Shown in pieces: positions 45,446 to 55,222 of a DNA stretch of 64,000 bases (positions are counted from its first letter, which is position 1; each line of letters opens with the position of its first letter). The DNA is from Falsirhodobacter halotolerans. Its GTDB lineage: Bacteria; Pseudomonadota; Alphaproteobacteria; Rhodobacterales; Rhodobacteraceae. The notes beneath the pieces are model-generated. The model was not told where the DNA came from, ran no database searches, and saw only the letters and a program-made list of their open reading frames with translations. Made by a program: the position numbers and the translations under genes. Location: NCBI RefSeq assembly GCF_022899245.1, contig NZ_JALJAZ010000001.1, positions 1,457,501 to 1,521,500 of the forward strand, written 5' to 3'.

Positions 45446-47110
45446 TTACACGACGATTTTCTTGGGCCGCCGGATGGCGTACCAGGTGGCGATCAGCGAC
45501 CGCGTGACGAACACGGACGTGAACATCGAGGTCAGGATCCCGACGCCCAGCGTGACCGCGAAACCGCGGATCGCGCCACTGCCGAACGAGAACATGACGA
45601 TGGCGGTCAGCAGCGTCGTTACGTTGGCGTCGATGATGGCCGACAGGGCCTTGCTGAACCCTTCGTCCAAGGCGCGGACCGCGCCCCGTCCGGCGCGCAA
45701 CTCCTCCCGCACCCGTTCATAGATCAGGACGTTGGCATCCACCGCCATGCCCATGGTCAGCACGATCCCCGCGATCCCCGGAAGGGTCAGCGTGGCCCCC
45801 AGAAGCGACAGGATCGCCAGGATCGCGATGACGTTCACGGCCAGCGCGACATTCGCCAGCACGCCGAACCAGCCGTAACAGGCGATCATGAACACCACGA
45901 CGGCAACCATCCCGACGATGGAGGCCATGCGCCCGGCGTCGATGCTGTCCTGCCCCAGTTCCGGCCCGATGGTCCGTTCCTCAAGGAAATTCATGCCGGC
46001 GGGCAAGGCCCCCGCGCGCAAGAGGACGGCCAGTTCGGTCGAGCCTTCGACGTTGAAATTGCCGGTGATAATCCCGGATCCACCCGGAATGGCCGAATTG
46101 ATGACGGGGGCCGAAATCACCTGATTGTCCAGAACGATGGCGAAGGGACGGCCGATGTTCTGCGCGGTGTAATCGCCGAATGCCCGACCGCCCGATCCGT
46201 TGAAGCGGAAATTCACCGCCGGACGGTTGTTCTGATCGAAGGCGGGCTGCGCGTCGACAAGCTGTTCGCCCGTCACGACCGGCGTCGTCTGCACGACATA
46301 GAACACGCCCGGTTCGTCCTGCGAGGGCAGAACCTCCTGCCCCGGCTCCACCGGCGCGTTCGCGTCGTTGGTGCGGTTGATGACCGGATTGAAGGTCAGC
46401 TGCGCGGTGGTGCCGATCAGGGACTTCAGTTCCTCGGCCGACCCGATGCCCGGCACCTCGATCAGGATGCGGTCGTCGCCCTGACGTTGGATCGTGGGCT
46501 CGCGGGTGCCGACCTCGTCCACCCGGCGGCGGACGATCTCCACGCTTTGCAGCATGGTGCGCTGATCGGTGGCGGCGCGTTCGGCTTGCGACAGCTGGAT
46601 GGTGATCGTGTCGCCTTGCGCCTGCACGTCCAGGTCGCTCTGGTTGCCGCCGGTCATGGAGGCGATGGGCTGGGCCAGACTGCGCGCGACCTCGGCCGCG
46701 CGGGCCAGCCCCTCGGGGTTGGAGATCTGCACCTGCAACACGCCGGGTTCGGAGGCGACGCGGCGCACCCCGCCCACCTCGGCCCGCGCGTCGCGCAGCG
46801 CGTCGCGCAATTGCGGCCACATCGCGTCGATACGGTCGGCATAGACGTCGGCCAACTGCACCTCGGCCAGAAGATGCGCGCCGCCGCGCAGGTCCAGACC
46901 CAGATTGACCAGGGACGACGGCAGATAGCCGGGCCACCCCGCGATCGCCGCCTCCTGTTCGGGCGTGGGAACGGCCCCCGCCTCCACCTCGGCCACGGCA
47001 TCGTTATGCTGCTCCACCCTGTCGTAGAAGGCATTCGGCAACGCGATGATCACCGCCACCAGGCACAGGGCCCAGATGATGATCCGTTTCCACAAGGGGA
47101 TTTGCAGCAT
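45446..47110 (-). CDS. secD: Protein translocase subunit SecD
   Basis: A 554-aa partner of SecF. It has one N-terminal membrane span (about residues 9–26), the GLDLRGGAHLL motif near residues 69–79, a large periplasmic P1 head domain (roughly 100–370) and a C-terminal five-helix bundle with GMAVDANVLIYERVREE. All SecD landmarks are present and the length is usual for alphaproteobacteria. It lies 27 bp after yajC. Confidence 0.97.
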   Translation of the reverse strand: MLQIPLWKRIIIWALCLVAVIIALPNAFYDRVEQHNDAVAEVEAGAVPTPEQEAAIAGWPGYLPSSLVNLGLDLRGGAHLLAEVQLADVYADRIDAMWPQLRDALRDARAEVGGVRRVASEPGVLQVQISNPEGLARAAEVARSLAQPIASMTGGNQSDLDVQAQGDTITIQLSQAERAATDQRTMLQSVEIVRRRVDEVGTREPTIQRQGDDRILIEVPGIGSAEELKSLIGTTAQLTFNPVINRTNDANAPVEPGQEVLPSQDEPGVFYVVQTTPVVTGEQLVDAQPAFDQNNRPAVNFRFNGSGGRAFGDYTAQNIGRPFAIVLDNQVISAPVINSAIPGGSGIITGNFNVEGSTELAVLLRAGALPAGMNFLEERTIGPELGQDSIDAGRMASIVGMVAVVVFMIACYGWFGVLANVALAVNVIAILAILSLLGATLTLPGIAGIVLTMGMAVDANVLIYERVREELRAGRGAVRALDEGFSKALSAIIDANVTTLLTAIVMFSFGSGAIRGFAVTLGVGILTSMFTSVFVTRSLIATWYAIRRPKKIVV

Positions 47111-47137
47111 GATGATGGTCCGGGTCGGAAAGTGGGA

Positions 47138-47464
47138 TCAGGCGACGGGTTCTGTCTTGGAGATGACCTGCGCGATGGTCGAACGGATGACCTTCACCTT
47201 CACGCCGTCGGCGATTTCCACGTGGATCTCGTTGTTTTCACCCACATGGGTCACCTTGCCGACGATGCCGCCCTGCGTCACGACCTGATCGCCCCGGCGC
47301 AGCGCGTCGATCATGGCGCGGTGCTGCTTCAGCTTGCGCTGCTGCGGACGGATCAGCAGGAAATACATGATGACGAAGATCAGGACCAGCGGGACGAAGC
47401 TGGTCAGCGTCGCGGCGGCACCGCCGGTTCCGGCGGCCTGAGCGAAGGCGGGGGTTGCGAACAT
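47138..47464 (-). CDS. yajC: Preprotein translocase accessory subunit YajC
   Basis: A 108-aa single-span membrane protein of the SecDF–YajC complex. The membrane helix is FVPLVLIFVIMYFLLI (about residues 23–38) followed directly by RPQQRKLKQH, the family signature. The cytoplasmic domain contains GDQVVTQGGIVGKV. It is the first gene of a minus-strand run continuing through secD, secF, the Mth938 gene, prfA, prmC and the DUF4167 gene. It is divergent from serS across 197 bp. Confidence 0.95.
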   Translation of the reverse strand: MFATPAFAQAAGTGGAAATLTSFVPLVLIFVIMYFLLIRPQQRKLKQHRAMIDALRRGDQVVTQGGIVGKVTHVGENNEIHVEIADGVKVKVIRSTIAQVISKTEPVA

Positions 47465-47661
47465 GCGGGTTTCCTTGCGTCTGAAGGGGGCGTTCCCCCC
47501 GGGAATTACGGTGGCGCACCCTAGCCGCCCCCCTGCCCGATGGCAAGCGCGCCCCCTGCGTCAGAAATGCACGGCGGCGTCCCGGGCGGCGGCGTGATTT
47601 TCCCGGTTTTCACATCATCCGCGATGGGGCATAGGACAGGCACAGCAACAGGAGAGCCGCC

Positions 47662-48951
47662 ATGCACGACATCCGCGCCATCCGCGAAAACCCCGCCGCC
47701 TTCGATGCGGCGATGGCCCGACGGGGTCTGGCCGGTCTGTCGTCGCGCATCCTCGGCCTGGATGAAGCGCGGCGCGGCAAGATCCTTGCGGCGGAAACCG
47801 CACAGGCCGAACAGAACCGCGCCAGCAAGGATGTGGGCGCGGCCAAGGCGGCGGGCAACGACGCCGAGTTCGAGCGTCTGCGCGCGCTGGTCGCCCAGAA
47901 AAAGGCCGATGTCGCACGCCTGAACGAAGAGGCCGTGGCCGAGGATGCCCGCCTGCGCGATCTTTTGATGACCCTGCCGAACCGCCCCCTGTCCGACGTG
48001 CCCGACGGTGCCGACGAATCCGGCAATGTCGAACTGCGCCGCTGGGGCACCCCGCGCGCCTTCGATTTTCAACCCGTGGAGCATTTCGAGATCGCGGGCG
48101 CGAAGGGTGGTCTGGACTTTGCCACCGCCGCGAAACTGTCGGGCAGCCGGTTCGTGGTTCTGTCGGGCGCGATCACCCGCCTGCACCGGGCGCTGGCGCA
48201 ATTCATGCTCGACACCCATGTCACGGATCACGGCCTGACCGAAATGTGGACCCCGGTTCTGGTGCGGGACGAGGCGATGGTCGGCACCGGCCAGCTGCCG
48301 AAATTCGCCGAAGACAGCTATCGCACCACAAACGGCTGGTGGCTGATTCCGACGTCGGAGGTCACGCTGACCAACACCGTCGCAGGCGAGATGCTGGAAG
48401 AGGAGCGCCTGCCGATCCGCCTGACCGCGCACAGCCAGTGCTTCCGTTCCGAAGCGGGCAGCGCAGGCAAGGACACGTCGGGCATGTTGCGCCAGCACCA
48501 GTTCGAAAAGGTGGAGATGGTGTCGATCACCACCCCCGATCAATCCGCCGCCGAACAGGAACGGATGACCGGCTGCGCCGAGGCGATCCTGCAGAAGCTG
48601 GAACTGCCCTATCGCGTGCTGGTCCTGTGCGCGGGGGACATGGGCTTCGGCGCGACCCGCACCTACGATCTGGAGGTGTGGTTGCCGGGTCAGGACACAT
48701 ACCGCGAAATCTCGTCCGTGTCGGTCTGCGGCGATTTTCAGGCGCGGCGCATGAACGCGCGGTTCCGTCCGCAGGGGGGCAAGCCCGATTTCGTCCACAC
48801 GCTGAACGGATCGGGGCTGGCCGTGGGGCGTTGCCTGATCGCGGTGCTGGAGAATGGCCAACAGCAGGACGGCTCGGTCGACCTGCCGGCAGCTCTTCAT
48901 CCCTATCTGGGGGGCAAGACCCGGATTGCCGCAGACGGAACGCTGGCCTAA
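47662..48951 (+). CDS. serS: Seryl-tRNA synthetase
   Basis: A 429-aa class II synthetase for tRNA(Ser). The N-terminal antiparallel coiled-coil arm (about residues 25–100) contacts the long variable arm of tRNA(Ser). Class II motif 2 is [23 protein letters not shown]; motif 3 is [17 protein letters not shown]. The ATG has AACAGGAGAG upstream. The TAA stop interlocks by 4 bp with the stop of the convergent lytic transglycosylase gene. In many relatives serS lies beside tatABC; here no tat genes are adjacent. Confidence 0.97.
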   Translation: MHDIRAIRENPAAFDAAMARRGLAGLSSRILGLDEARRGKILAAETAQAEQNRASKDVGAAKAAGNDAEFERLRALVAQKKADVARLNEEAVAEDARLRDLLMTLPNRPLSDVPDGADESGNVELRRWGTPRAFDFQPVEHFEIAGAKGGLDFATAAKLSGSRFVVLSGAITRLHRALAQFMLDTHVTDHGLTEMWTPVLVRDEAMVGTGQLPKFAEDSYRTTNGWWLIPTSEVTLTNTVAGEMLEEERLPIRLTAHSQCFRSEAGSAGKDTSGMLRQHQFEKVEMVSITTPDQSAAEQERMTGCAEAILQKLELPYRVLVLCAGDMGFGATRTYDLEVWLPGQDTYREISSVSVCGDFQARRMNARFRPQGGKPDFVHTLNGSGLAVGRCLIAVLENGQQQDGSVDLPAALHPYLGGKTRIAADGTLA

Positions 48952-49526
48952 CGGCCGGCAATCCTGCGGACATAGTTCTGGGTTTCGGCATAAGGTGGGA
49001 TGCCGCCGAAGCGTTCCACCGCCATCGGCCCCGCATTATAGGCCGCAAGGGCATGTGGCCAGTTGCCGAAACGGTCATGCATCATCTTCAGATACCGCGC
49101 GCCCCCATACAGGTTCGCGCGCGGATCGTTGATCGCCGCCCCCACCAGCCGCGCGGTGTCGGGCATCAGCTGCGCCAACCCCCGCGCGCCCTTGACCGAC
49201 ACGGCGTTCGGGTTCCAACCCGATTCCTGCTGCACCAGCCGCAGGAACAGATCTTCGGGAATGCCATGTTCCCGCGCGGCGGACCGGGCCGTTTCCAGAT
49301 ATTCGCCGCGGTAATTGCCGCTGTAGCGTGGGGTAGGCAGGGCGGCGGTGGCCTTGGCCTCCTCATCCTCTTTCGACGGGGGACGCAGACGGGTCGAGGC
49401 GGAGTATTGTTGCGCGCCACGCTGGTCCAGAACCTGGAACCGGGAACTTGCGCCATTGCCGAAAATATCGGCCTGCGCCACCTGCGCCGTCATCGCCACC
49501 GCCAGCGCCAGAACCGCAACCCGCAT
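48948..49526 (-). CDS. Lytic murein transglycosylase (SLT domain), exported
   Basis: A 192-aa periplasmic enzyme that cleaves peptidoglycan glycan strands. A signal peptide ([19 protein letters not shown]) ends near residue 19. The SLT domain spans about residues 80–190, with the catalytic Glu101 in QQESGWNP, then [13 protein letters not shown] and LAAYNAGP. The ATG at 49526 has GGAGAGGGG upstream. It is smaller than Slt70 and lacks extra peptidoglycan-binding domains. It shares its 148-bp upstream region with divergent ssb. Confidence 0.9.
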   Translation of the reverse strand: MRVAVLALAVAMTAQVAQADIFGNGASSRFQVLDQRGAQQYSASTRLRPPSKEDEEAKATAALPTPRYSGNYRGEYLETARSAAREHGIPEDLFLRLVQQESGWNPNAVSVKGARGLAQLMPDTARLVGAAINDPRANLYGGARYLKMMHDRFGNWPHALAAYNAGPMAVERFGGIPPYAETQNYVRRIAGR

Positions 49527-49674
49527 GATGTGCCCCTCTCCGTTGTCGCGGCGGACGATGCCACAGAACGGCCTTCGGCAAAAGTCTGCGATTTCACCGT
49601 CGGCGGGAAGGTGTTCTTGCGGGGCGGCGGCGTGGCGTGTAGGTCGGATCAAACGCATTTCGAAGGGGGCACGC

Positions 49675-50187
49675 ATGGCGGGTTCGGTCAACAAGGTCAT
49701 CATCGTCGGCAATCTGGGGCGCGACCCCGAGGTTCGCAGCTTTCAGAACGGCGGACGCGTGGTGAACCTGCGCATCGCCACGTCCGAAACCTGGCGCGAC
49801 AAGAACAGCGGTGAGCGGAAGGAACGGACCGAATGGCACTCGGTCGCCATCTTCTCCGAACCGCTGGGCAAGATCGCCGAGCAATATCTGAAGAAAGGCT
49901 CCAAGGTCTATATCGAGGGGGCGCTGGAAACCCGCAAATGGCAGGACCAGTCGGGGGCCGACAAATACACCACCGAGATCGTGCTGCGGCCCTTCCGGGG
50001 CGAGCTGACGTTGCTGGATGGACGTGACGGCGGCGGATCGTCGGGCGGCGGATATGACGATCGCGGCCAGGGCGGCGGCGGATACGATTACGAAGGCGGC
50101 GGTTCGCGGGGCGGATCGTCGGGGGGGCGTTCGGGCGGATCGCAAGGCGGGCGCGGATCGGACTTCGACGACGAAATCCCGTTCTGA
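49675..50187 (+). CDS. ssb: Single-stranded DNA-binding protein
   Basis: A 170-aa SSB. The OB-fold occupies residues 1–115 ([33 protein letters not shown]). A Gly/Ser-rich flexible linker follows, and the acidic tip DFDDEIPF, used to recruit replication and repair proteins, is intact. The linker's repeats account for the low-complexity DNA at 50030–50160. A strong terminator follows 12 nt after the stop. Confidence 0.97.
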   Translation: MAGSVNKVIIVGNLGRDPEVRSFQNGGRVVNLRIATSETWRDKNSGERKERTEWHSVAIFSEPLGKIAEQYLKKGSKVYIEGALETRKWQDQSGADKYTTEIVLRPFRGELTLLDGRDGGGSSGGGYDDRGQGGGGYDYEGGGSRGGSSGGRSGGSQGGRGSDFDDEIPF

Positions 50188-50199
50188 TCACGGCGACAT

Positions 50200-50224
50200 G
50201 GGGCGGCCTTCGGGCCGCCCCTTT
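50200..50224 (+). terminator. Intrinsic terminator after ssb
   Basis: GGGGCGGCC (50200–50208) pairs perfectly with GGCCGCCCC (50213–50221) around a TTCG tetraloop and is followed by TTT. It lies between the convergent ends of ssb and tex. Confidence 0.8.
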
Positions 50225-50229
50225 CGCAT

Positions 50230-52500
50230 TCAGCGGCGCAGCCCCTTCAGCGCATCGGCAAAGGCGTTTCCGCCGGTCGATGCCGGCGCTGCCTTCGCCC
50301 CCCCGCGCGGGCGATCCTTCGGGGGCGGGGCGTCCCCGCCCTTGCCGTCCTTGCGCATGGTCAGGCCGATGCGCTTGCGGGGCACGTCCACTTCCGTCAC
50401 GCGCACCTTCACCACATCGCCCGCCTTCACCACCTCATGCGGATCCTTGACGAACTTGTCGGCCAATTGGCTGACATGGACCAGACCGTCCTGATGCACC
50501 CCGATATCGACGAAGGCACCGAAGGCCGCGACATTGGTGACCGTGCCTTCCAGCAGCATTCCCGGCTTCAGATCGGTGATCGCGTCCACGCCTTCGGCGA
50601 AGGTCGCGGTGCGGAACTCGGGGCGCGGGTCGCGGCCCGGCTTTTCCAGTTCGGCCAGGATGTCGCGCACCGTGGGCAGGCCGAAACGGTCGTCCACGAA
50701 ATCCCGCGCGTTCACCCGGGTCAGAACGGCGCTGTCGCCCATCACCGACCGCAGGTCGCGCCCGCAGGCGGCCACGATCCGCCGCGCCACGTCATACGCC
50801 TCGGGGTGGACTGAGGAAGCGTCCAACGGCTCTTTCCCGCCGGTGATGCGCAGGAACCCCGCCGCCTGTTCGAACGCCTTCGGCCCAAGGCGCGGCACCT
50901 TCAGAAGGTCGCGGCGCGACGCAAACGCGCCCAAGGCATCGCGATGCGCCACGATGGCATCGGCCAGCGAACCGCCCAGCCCCGACACCCGCGCCAGAAG
51001 CGGGGCCGACGCGGTGTTCAGATCCACGCCCACCGCGTTCACCGCATCCTCCACCACCGCGTCCAACTGGCGCGACAGGCGCGACTGATCCACATCATGC
51101 TGGTATTGCCCGACGCCGATGCTTTTTGGCTCGATCTTCACCAGTTCGGCCAGCGGATCCTGCAGACGCCGGGCGATGGACACTGCGCCCCGCAGGCTGA
51201 CATCCAGGCCCGGAAACTCCTTCGCCGCCAGTTCGGACGCGGAATAGACGGACGCCCCCGCCTCGGACACGATGACCTTGGTGGGCTTGTGCGGCAGGGC
51301 CGAGATCACATCCGCCACCAGCCGTTCCGTCTCGCGGCTGGCGGTACCGTTGCCGATGGCGACCAGATCCACCCCATGCGCGCGGATCATCCGCGCCAGA
51401 TCCGCCGAAGCGCCGCGCAGATCGTTCTTCGGCTGGAACGGATAGATCGTCCCCGTTTCCAGAACCTTGCCCGTCGCATCCACCACGGCCAGCTTGCACC
51501 CGGTGCGAATGCCCGGATCGACGCCCAGCGTCACCTTACCCCCTGCGGGAGCTGCCAGCAGCAAGTCCTTGAGGTTGCGGGCGAATACGTGTATAGCCTC
51601 CGCCTCCGCCCGATCCCGCGCCTGCGCCATAAGATCGACCGTCAACGAGGTTTTCATCTTCACCCGCCACGCCCAGGCGGCCACGTCCCGCAGCCAGATG
51701 TCGGCCGGCCCTGTGCCCCCCGCCCGCAGGGCGGCGCCCGCCATGCGCTCGGCCCGGCTTTGCCCGCGCGGGGCCTCCGGCTCCACGGCGAGGTCGAGAC
51801 TCAGCACACCCTCGTTCCGGCCCCGCAGCATCGCCAGAACGCGGTGGCCCGCCGCCGTCGAAAACCCTTCGTCATGCGCGAAATAATCGGCGAACTTCGC
51901 GCCCTCGGTCTCCTTGCCCGCGACCACGCGCGCTGTCAGGCGGCCGGTTTCGGCCATGTGCCCCCGCAACCGGCCCAGAAGGTCCGCATCCTCGGCCAGA
52001 CCTTCGGCAACGATGTCGCGCGCGCCGTCCAGCGCGGCCTTGGCATCGGGCACGGCCCCGGTCACGAAGCGCGTGGCCAGCGCCGCCGGATCGACCGTCC
52101 GGTCCGCCAGAATCGTTTCCGCCAGGGGGCCCAGCCCGTTTTCCCGCGCGATCATCGCCTTGGTCCGGCGCTTCGGGCGGAAGGGCAGATAGATGTCCTC
52201 AAGCTCGGCCTTGGTCATCACGCCCGCGATCCGTCCCTCCAGCGCGGCGTCCAGCTTGCCCTGATCGCGGATCGAGGTGAGGATCGTCGTGCGACGCGCC
52301 TCCATCTCGCGCAGATAGGTCAGGCGTTCGGCAAGCGTCCGAAGCTGCGTGTCGTCCAGCCCCCCCGTCGCCTCCTTGCGATAGCGCGCAATGAACGGCA
52401 CGGTCGCCCCCCCGTCCAGAAGCGTGATCGCCTGCGCCACCTGGCTCGGGGCGGCCCCGATCTCGGTAGCGATCAGGGCGGGAATGCGTTGGATGGTCAT
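50230..52500 (-). CDS. tex: Tex-family RNA-binding transcription accessory protein
   Basis: A 756-aa Tex protein, related to eukaryotic Spt6. The layout is N-terminal helix-turn-helix region, YqgF/RNase H-like domain ([16 protein letters not shown] near residue 325), helix-hairpin-helix pair ([17 protein letters not shown], and [18 protein letters not shown]) and an S1 RNA-binding domain near 645–715 ([28 protein letters not shown]). A basic Pro/Lys-rich tail follows. The ATG at 52500 gives the usual [13 protein letters not shown] start. It is divergent from oppA across 154 bp. Confidence 0.95.
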   Translation of the reverse strand: MTIQRIPALIATEIGAAPSQVAQAITLLDGGATVPFIARYRKEATGGLDDTQLRTLAERLTYLREMEARRTTILTSIRDQGKLDAALEGRIAGVMTKAELEDIYLPFRPKRRTKAMIARENGLGPLAETILADRTVDPAALATRFVTGAVPDAKAALDGARDIVAEGLAEDADLLGRLRGHMAETGRLTARVVAGKETEGAKFADYFAHDEGFSTAAGHRVLAMLRGRNEGVLSLDLAVEPEAPRGQSRAERMAGAALRAGGTGPADIWLRDVAAWAWRVKMKTSLTVDLMAQARDRAEAEAIHVFARNLKDLLLAAPAGGKVTLGVDPGIRTGCKLAVVDATGKVLETGTIYPFQPKNDLRGASADLARMIRAHGVDLVAIGNGTASRETERLVADVISALPHKPTKVIVSEAGASVYSASELAAKEFPGLDVSLRGAVSIARRLQDPLAELVKIEPKSIGVGQYQHDVDQSRLSRQLDAVVEDAVNAVGVDLNTASAPLLARVSGLGGSLADAIVAHRDALGAFASRRDLLKVPRLGPKAFEQAAGFLRITGGKEPLDASSVHPEAYDVARRIVAACGRDLRSVMGDSAVLTRVNARDFVDDRFGLPTVRDILAELEKPGRDPRPEFRTATFAEGVDAITDLKPGMLLEGTVTNVAAFGAFVDIGVHQDGLVHVSQLADKFVKDPHEVVKAGDVVKVRVTEVDVPRKRIGLTMRKDGKGGDAPPPKDRPRGGAKAAPASTGGNAFADALKGLRR

Positions 52501-52595
52501 GAACAGGCTCCGTCTTGGGAGCGCCACCATATCCGTCGCCCCCGCCGAACGGAAGCGATGCCATCTTCCTCTTGCGGTTGCGCGCCAAGCACGAT

Positions 52596-52607
52596 TGACT
52601 CGAGTCA
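52596..52607. promoter_or_regulatory. Perfect 12-bp palindrome upstream of oppA
   Basis: TGACTCGAGTCA reads the same on both strands and lies 47 bp before the oppA ATG, in the tex/oppA divergent gap. A small hairpin (CAGAC–CGAA–GTCTG, 52620–52633) lies between it and the ribosome site. It could be an operator for the transporter; the regulator is unknown. Confidence 0.4.
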
Positions 52608-52654
52608 TAAAATTTCAGACAGACCGAAGTCTGGTCCTACAGGGAGAACCAAGA

Positions 52655-54232
52655 ATGAAAAAACGCGACCTTTTCGCCGCCTCGGCGCTGGCCTTGGTCA
52701 TGGGCGTCGCCTCTGCCAACGCGCAGGTCACCATCAACCGCGGCAACGACACCGATCCGGCAACGCTGGACCCCCATCACACGCAGACCGTGTCCGAAGC
52801 GCGCGTGCTGGCCGACCTGTTCGAAGGTCTGATCACCAAGGACGCCGCCGGCCAGAACATCCCCGGCATGGCAGAATCGTGGGAGATGTCGGAGGATGGC
52901 ACCGTCTATACCTTCACCCTGCGCGATGCGAAGTGGTCGAACGGCGATCCGGTCACGGCGCAGGATTTCGAATATTCGCTGAAGCGCATCATGACGCCGG
53001 AAACCGCGGCGGGCTATGCCTCCATCCTGTTCCCGATCAAGAACGGTGAGGCGGTGGCCGGCGGCGAGATGCCGGTGGACGATCTGGGCGTCCGCGCGAT
53101 CGACGACAAGACGCTGGAAATCACGCTGAACGGCCCGACGCCCTACTTCCTCGAACTTCTGACGCACCAGTCGTCGCTGCCCGTCCACCGCGCCTCGGTC
53201 GAGGAGTTCGGCGACCAGTTCACCCGCGCGGGCAACCTCGTGTCGAACGGCCCCTACATGCTGCAGGGCTTCACGCCGAACTCGCAGCTGTCGATGGTCA
53301 AGAACCCGAACTACTACGACGCCGACAACGTGGCGGTCGATGCCGTGAACTGGATCCCGTTCGAGGATCGTTCGGCCTGTATGCGCCGCTTCGAAGCCAA
53401 GGAAGTGGTGACCTGCGCCGACGTGCCCGCCGAGCAGATGGATTACGTGAAGGCGAACCTTGCGGATTCGCTGCACATCGCCCCCTATCTCGGCACCTAT
53501 TACCTGCCGGTGAAGGGCGCGGATGGCAGCCCCCTGAAGGATGCCCGCGTGCGTCGCGCCATTTCGATGGTGATCGACCGCGACTTCATCGCCGAGAACG
53601 TCTGGGCGGGCACCATGCTGCCGGGCTTCACGCTGGTTCCTCCGGGCATCTCCAACTATGTCGAGGGCGGCGTGACGGTGGATTACGCCGAGGACGACCT
53701 CTTCGACCGCGAAGATGCGGCCAAGGAGCTGCTGGAGGAGGCCGGGGTCGAACCGGGCGCGCTGACGGTGGAACTGCGCTACAACACCGGCGAGAACCAC
53801 AAGAACACCATGGCCGCCGTGGCCGACATGCTGTCCAACATCGGCATCAACGCCCGCCTGAACGAAGTCGAAGGCACGACCTATTTCAACTATCTGCGCG
53901 AAGACGGGCCGTTCGATCTGGCCCGTGCCGGCTGGATCGGCGATTACAACGATCCGCAGAACTTCCTGATGCTCTATACCAGCAACACGCCCTTCAACTA
54001 TTCCCGCTGGAAGAACGAAGAGTATGACGCGCTGCTGGACGAAGCGGCGATGGAAACCGATCTGCCCGCACGGGCGGAGATCCTGGCCAAGGCCGAAGCG
54101 CTGCTTCTGGAAGAACAGGCGATCATTCCGATCCTGTCCTATTCCTCGCGCGAACTGGTGGCCACGAATATCAGCGGATACGAGGACAACCTCGGCTCGG
54201 ACCACTATACCCGCTGGCTGTCGGTCAACTGA
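52655..54232 (+). CDS. oppA: Peptide ABC transporter substrate-binding protein (OppA type)
   Basis: A 525-aa periplasmic binding protein of family SBP_5. The signal peptide MKKRDLFAASALALVMGVASANA ends near residue 23 with no lipobox cysteine, so it should be soluble. TDPATLDPHHTQTVSEARVLADLFEGL is the typical N-terminal lobe, and YTFTLRDAKWSNGDPVTAQDFEYSLKR the next conserved block. The ATG has AGGGAGAA upstream. It begins oppA–B–C–DF. Peptide specificity is inferred from family; murein peptides or other oligopeptides are possible. Confidence 0.9.
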   Translation: MKKRDLFAASALALVMGVASANAQVTINRGNDTDPATLDPHHTQTVSEARVLADLFEGLITKDAAGQNIPGMAESWEMSEDGTVYTFTLRDAKWSNGDPVTAQDFEYSLKRIMTPETAAGYASILFPIKNGEAVAGGEMPVDDLGVRAIDDKTLEITLNGPTPYFLELLTHQSSLPVHRASVEEFGDQFTRAGNLVSNGPYMLQGFTPNSQLSMVKNPNYYDADNVAVDAVNWIPFEDRSACMRRFEAKEVVTCADVPAEQMDYVKANLADSLHIAPYLGTYYLPVKGADGSPLKDARVRRAISMVIDRDFIAENVWAGTMLPGFTLVPPGISNYVEGGVTVDYAEDDLFDREDAAKELLEEAGVEPGALTVELRYNTGENHKNTMAAVADMLSNIGINARLNEVEGTTYFNYLREDGPFDLARAGWIGDYNDPQNFLMLYTSNTPFNYSRWKNEEYDALLDEAAMETDLPARAEILAKAEALLLEEQAIIPILSYSSRELVATNISGYEDNLGSDHYTRWLSVN

Positions 54233-54249
54233 TCCTGAACCCCTTCACG

Positions 54250-54282
54250 ACGCGCGCCCGATCCCGGGCGCGCGTCCCTTTT
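54250..54282 (+). terminator. Strong hairpin with T-run between oppA and oppB
   Basis: ACGCGCGCCCG (54250–54260) pairs perfectly with CGGGCGCGCGT (54265–54275) around an ATCC loop, followed by CCC and TTTT. It lies 17 nt after the oppA stop and 17 nt before the oppB ATG. It probably limits read-through so that the binding protein is made in excess of the membrane subunits. Confidence 0.75.
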
Positions 54283-54298
54283 ATGTCATAGGTCTTCG

Positions 54299-55222
54299 AT
54301 GCTTGGATATACCTTGCGACGAATGGCCAGCGCGATCCCGACGATCTTCATCATCGTCACGCTGACCTTCTTCGCCATCCGTGTCGCCCCCGGTGGCCCG
54401 TTCGATCTGGAACGCCCGCTGGACCCGCTGATCCTTGCCAACCTGCAACGCGCCTACAATCTGGATGCGCCGTTGTGGCAGCAGTATCTCATCTATCTTG
54501 GCAATCTGATTCAGGGCGACCTGGGTCCAAGCTTCACACGGCGCGACTTCACGGTGAACGATCTGTTCGCCCAAGGGTTGCCGGTGTCGATCCTGCTGGG
54601 CGGCCTTGCGCTTTTGGTGGCGACGATTCTGGGCACGATCCTTGGCGCCATCGCCGCCCTGCGGCAGAATTCCTGGCTGGACACGACCATCGTCGCCATC
54701 GCGACGCTGGGCATCACCACGCCGAACTTCGTCATCGCCCCCCTTCTCAGCCTGTTCTTCGGCGTGATCCTTGGCGTTCTGCCCGCAGGCGGGTGGAGCA
54801 ACGCGAACCCCGCCTATTGGGTCCTGCCGATCGTGACGCTGGCCTTGCCGCAGGTGGCGGTGATCGCCCGTCTTGTGCGTGGCGCCACGGTGGAGGCGCT
54901 GCGCGCCAACCACGTCCGCACCGCCCGCGCCTATGGCCTGCCGGCCCGCGTCGTCGTGGGGGTTCACGCCCTGCGCGCCGCGATGCTGCCGACCGTGTCC
55001 TATCTGGGGCCGACCGCCGCCGCCCTGCTGACCGGTTCGGTCGTGGTGGAAACGATCTTCGGCCTGCCGGGTGTGGGACGTTACTTCGTTCAGGGGGCGC
55101 TGGGCCGCGATTACACGCTGGTCATGGGCACCGTGGTCGTGATTGCCGTCTTCGTCGTTATTTTCAACCTGCTTGTCGATCTGGCCTATGCCTGGCTCGA
55201 CCCGAGGGTGCGCTATGACTGA
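54299..55222 (+). CDS. oppB: Peptide ABC transporter permease OppB
   Basis: A 307-aa inner-membrane permease with six predicted spans. The N-terminus MLGYTLRRMASAIPTIFII is the classic OppB/DppB start, and the permease EAA loop is ATVEALRANHVRTARAYGLP near residue 198, which docks to the ATPase. FGLPGVGRYFV precedes the last span. Its last 8 bp overlap the oppC ATG. Confidence 0.93.
   Translation: MLGYTLRRMASAIPTIFIIVTLTFFAIRVAPGGPFDLERPLDPLILANLQRAYNLDAPLWQQYLIYLGNLIQGDLGPSFTRRDFTVNDLFAQGLPVSILLGGLALLVATILGTILGAIAALRQNSWLDTTIVAIATLGITTPNFVIAPLLSLFFGVILGVLPAGGWSNANPAYWVLPIVTLALPQVAVIARLVRGATVEALRANHVRTARAYGLPARVVVGVHALRAAMLPTVSYLGPTAAALLTGSVVVETIFGLPGVGRYFVQGALGRDYTLVMGTVVVIAVFVVIFNLLVDLAYAWLDPRVRYD

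Noticed and set aside
44888-47524. Open plus-strand frame of 878 codons across secF, secD and yajC
   Set aside because: Antisense to three clear Sec genes and spans several gene boundaries, which a real gene would not do here.
50020-50170. Repetitive GGCGGC/GGATCG DNA resembling a short tandem array
   Set aside because: It encodes the Gly/Ser-rich linker of SSB. There are no spacers, so it is not a CRISPR array.
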